A stretch of 6,830 nucleotides of DNA from Dehalococcoidia bacterium (GTDB lineage: Bacteria > Chloroflexota > Dehalococcoidia > Lucifugimonadales > SHYF01), in assembly GCA_009692985.1 (NCBI GenBank), contig SHYF01000094.1:1-6830 (forward strand), given 5' to 3'. The translations under genes and the position numbers were made by a program. Numbering within the stretch: position 1 is the first letter of the stretch; the number at the start of each line of letters is the position of its first letter. Below the pieces are notes generated by a model. It was given only the letters and a program-made list of their open reading frames with translations. It searched no databases and was not told the DNA's origin. Below, in pieces: positions 6,261-6,830 of the stretch.

Positions 6261-6623
6261 CTACCAGCGAGGCGTCCGATCGCCTCCGCCACGCGACCCA
6301 CCCTGGCCTCCACCGCTGCCACCCTGGTATCCGCCCCTGGAGCCGCCGCCTCGATTGCCGCCTCCAAACCCGCCGCCCTCTGTCCGCGGCTTCGCCTCGT
6401 TCACCGTCAACGTCCGGCTTCCCATCTCCTTACCGTTCAGGGCAGAGATGGCCGCCGCCGCCTCGGCAGCGGACGGCATTTCCACAAAGCCGAACCCCTT
6501 GGCCCGGCCAGTGTCACGGTCACGTATGAACGTTACCTCCGACACCTGCCCGTGCGCGCCAAACGCCGACTTCACTTCATCCTCTGTAGTATCAAACGAC
6601 ATGTTACCAACGTAAATTCTCAC
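6261..6623 (-). CDS. RRM-domain RNA-binding protein with glycine-rich tail
   Basis: This is a small cytoplasmic RNA-binding protein of the bacterial RRM family, well known in cyanobacteria and present in other phyla, often linked to cold response. With GTG at 6623 it has 120 residues. RNP2 is IYVGNM (3-8), RNP1 is KGFGFVEM (42-49) with the two exposed aromatics intact, and ALNGKEMGSRTLTVNEA closes the RRM. Residues 83-115 are a Gly/Arg/Ser/Gln-rich low-complexity tail (GGGFGGGNRGGGSRGG and so on) ending RTPRW. An in-frame GTG at 6629 would add two residues, but AAGGA in the leader is only one base from it and seven from the GTG at 6623, so I prefer the latter. It runs convergently to tag. Low-temperature induction is a family-based guess. 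Target RNAs are unknown. Confidence 0.93.
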   Translation of the reverse strand: MRIYVGNMSFDTTEDEVKSAFGAHGQVSEVTFIRDRDTGRAKGFGFVEMPSAAEAAAAISALNGKEMGSRTLTVNEAKPRTEGGGFGGGNRGGGSRGGYQGGSGGGQGGSRGGGDRTPRW

Positions 6624-6830
6624 TTGCACATCCTTCTATGATTTTCTGAAGCATGAATTCGGGTCACGAAAAATCTGGGACGTTCGAAGGACCTTGCGCA
6701 GGACGCGGGGAACGCGGGCTCGGACTGGCTTGGATGCTACGAACAATCGGACCTCGGGCCTCAAATCATTGCTTACTGCCAGTCAGTATAACACACTCCG
6801 CAAGAACACGCTATACCTCTGGGAAACTGC
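6624..6830 (-). promoter_or_regulatory. Upstream region of the RRM gene with a candidate -10 box and long leader
   Basis: No coding frame is seen in these 207 bases. On the minus strand TATACT at 6785-6790 (in GTTATACT) is a good -10 box, but no fair -35 lies 16-18 bases ahead, so the promoter call is weak. If used, it would give a leader of about 155 bases before the GTG, with GC-rich short stems (for example CGCG-TTCCC-CGCG near 6692-6704). Long leaders are common for cold-regulated RNA-binding protein genes. AAGGA at 6631-6635 is the ribosome binding site. Confidence 0.35.

Noticed and set aside
6088..6641. Plus-strand proline-rich frames across 6027-6641
   Set aside because: They are the complement of the glycine-rich tail and RRM domain of the minus-strand gene, which has clear RNP1 and RNP2 motifs.

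Overview
The window looks like a piece of a moderately GC-rich bacterial chromosome. Protein styles suggest Chloroflexota, possibly Dehalococcoidia: a mycobacterial-type dUMP-forming dCTP deaminase, a RibD/RibE/RibBA/RibH set, an RRM protein with a glycine-rich tail, and a remnant membrane module resembling those ahead of sensor kinases in Chloroflexota and Actinobacteria. This placement is an inference from protein resemblance and was not checked by any search.

Layout. Positions 1 to about 1310 (minus strand) hold no intact gene. They contain the downstream part of an acyl-CoA dehydrogenase gene that lacks its 5' half and runs off the left edge. Next to it is a decayed composite reading frame: a membrane segment joined to the C-terminal half of an Smr domain, with an apparent frameshift near its start and an in-frame TAG near its end. 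About 1388-1490 is the control region of the following operon: a plausible sigma-70 promoter, a 7-bp hairpin/palindrome and a tandem CTATAGG repeat. Positions 1491-6115 (plus strand) are a tightly packed six-gene run: dcd, ribD, ribE, ribBA, ribH and tag. All gaps are 2-38 bases. A 14-bp perfect stem at 6143-6175 closes it. From the other side a convergent gene on the minus strand (about 6261-6623) encodes a small RRM RNA-binding protein with a roughly 200-base upstream region.

How the genes work together. ribBA supplies both riboflavin precursors: the RibA domain opens GTP and the RibB domain makes 3,4-dihydroxy-2-butanone 4-phosphate from ribulose 5-phosphate. RibD deaminates and reduces the GTP-derived pyrimidine, RibH condenses the two branches into lumazine, and RibE dismutates lumazine to riboflavin. 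The pyrimidine phosphatase and the FAD synthetase are not in the window. dcd makes dUMP for thymidylate synthesis, and tag repairs alkylated DNA; their link to riboflavin is only positional.

The most notable points are: the conserved metal-binding His of the RibB GHTEA motif is Gln in this RibBA; the Smr/membrane chimera is decayed; and a palindrome sits at the predicted 5' end of the operon transcript. I see no convincing novel multi-gene system. The operon is ordinary housekeeping, and no FMN riboswitch is visible.
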